A DNA stretch of 64,000 nt, taken from positions 62,001 to 126,000 of the forward strand of contig NZ_FONG01000016.1 of the NCBI RefSeq assembly GCF_900112845.1, written 5' to 3'. The DNA comes from Actinacidiphila alni. GTDB lineage: Bacteria > Actinomycetota > Actinomycetes > Streptomycetales > Streptomycetaceae. This document shows, in pieces, positions 62,810 to 64,000 of the stretch; position 1 is the first letter of the stretch, and each line of letters begins with the position of its first letter. Below the pieces are notes generated by a model. That model ran no database searches, had not been told where the DNA came from, and worked only from the letters and a program-made list of their open reading frames with translations. The position numbers and the translations under genes were made by a program.

Positions 62810-64000
<1,191 letters not shown>

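Overview
This is a high-GC actinobacterial chromosome segment, almost certainly from Streptomyces or a close relative. The evidence is strong third-position GC bias, many GTG starts with GGAGG-type ribosome binding sites, Streptomyces-type families (DUF397/XRE pairs, twin ClpP genes, a csn operon, a mycothiol-era DsbA-like protein, SpoIIE-type phosphatase) and a 130-bp inverted-repeat element of a kind common in streptomycetes. From memory, the order csn operon to pepN to bioY/rpiB/nei to tig-clpP1-clpP2-clpX matches the S. coelicolor region around SCO2662 down to SCO2617, read in reverse. This is therefore mostly conserved core chromosome. I see no prophage, insertion sequence, CRISPR array or secondary-metabolite cluster.

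0-10.7 kb (minus strand): a signalling cassette read GlnX sensor, GlnH binding protein, a coiled-coil protein of unknown function, PknG-like kinase, PP2C phosphatase, VWA protein and an FHA protein cut by the window edge. It extends the mycobacterial glnX-glnH-pknG locus with a phosphatase, a VWA scaffold and a phosphothreonine reader. Kinase, phosphatase and FHA protein each carry two zinc ribbons. This is the best candidate in the window for an under-described system.

10.9-17.9 kb (minus strand): csnR-csnE-csnF-csnG-csnH-csnK, a ROK-regulated ABC uptake operon for chitosan/glucosamine oligosaccharides with a GH4 hydrolase and an amino-sugar kinase. A 15-bp operator-like palindrome lies upstream of csnR and a strong terminator follows csnK.

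18-36 kb: MscS channel, HNH nuclease, a large secreted GH84 glycosidase with an altered active-site pair, malQ, two MarR regulators each divergent from a neighbour (an MFS exporter; a probable second enolase), another MFS exporter, an anti-sigma/XRE/DUF397/DUF397 regulatory group with a rare TTA codon, a Tat-exported phosphoesterase with a possible PHO box, and an AAC(2')-like acetyltransferase with an in-frame repeat insertion.

36-51 kb (minus strand): two paralogous M1 aminopeptidases N, an ABC exporter/FtsX pair, a large subtilase, and an AbiEi/DUF559-like protein.

51-64 kb (mostly plus strand): DsbA-like mycothiol-type oxidoreductase, VOC protein, BioY, RpiB, Fpg/Nei glycosylase, Eis-like acetyltransferase, SpoIIE phosphatase, asparaginase divergent from an Lrp regulator, tRNA-Gly, tRNA-Pro, then trigger factor, ClpP1, ClpP2 and ClpX (cut by the right edge). 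This last group handles folding and degradation of new proteins; a ClgR-type motif lies upstream of clpP1.

Four copies of the dispersed inverted-repeat element (30.5, 47.7, 52.9, 60.9 kb) sit in intergenic spaces, mostly just after a stop codon. Starts were chosen by ribosome binding site, overlap with the upstream gene and protein family; all functions are from sequence reading only.
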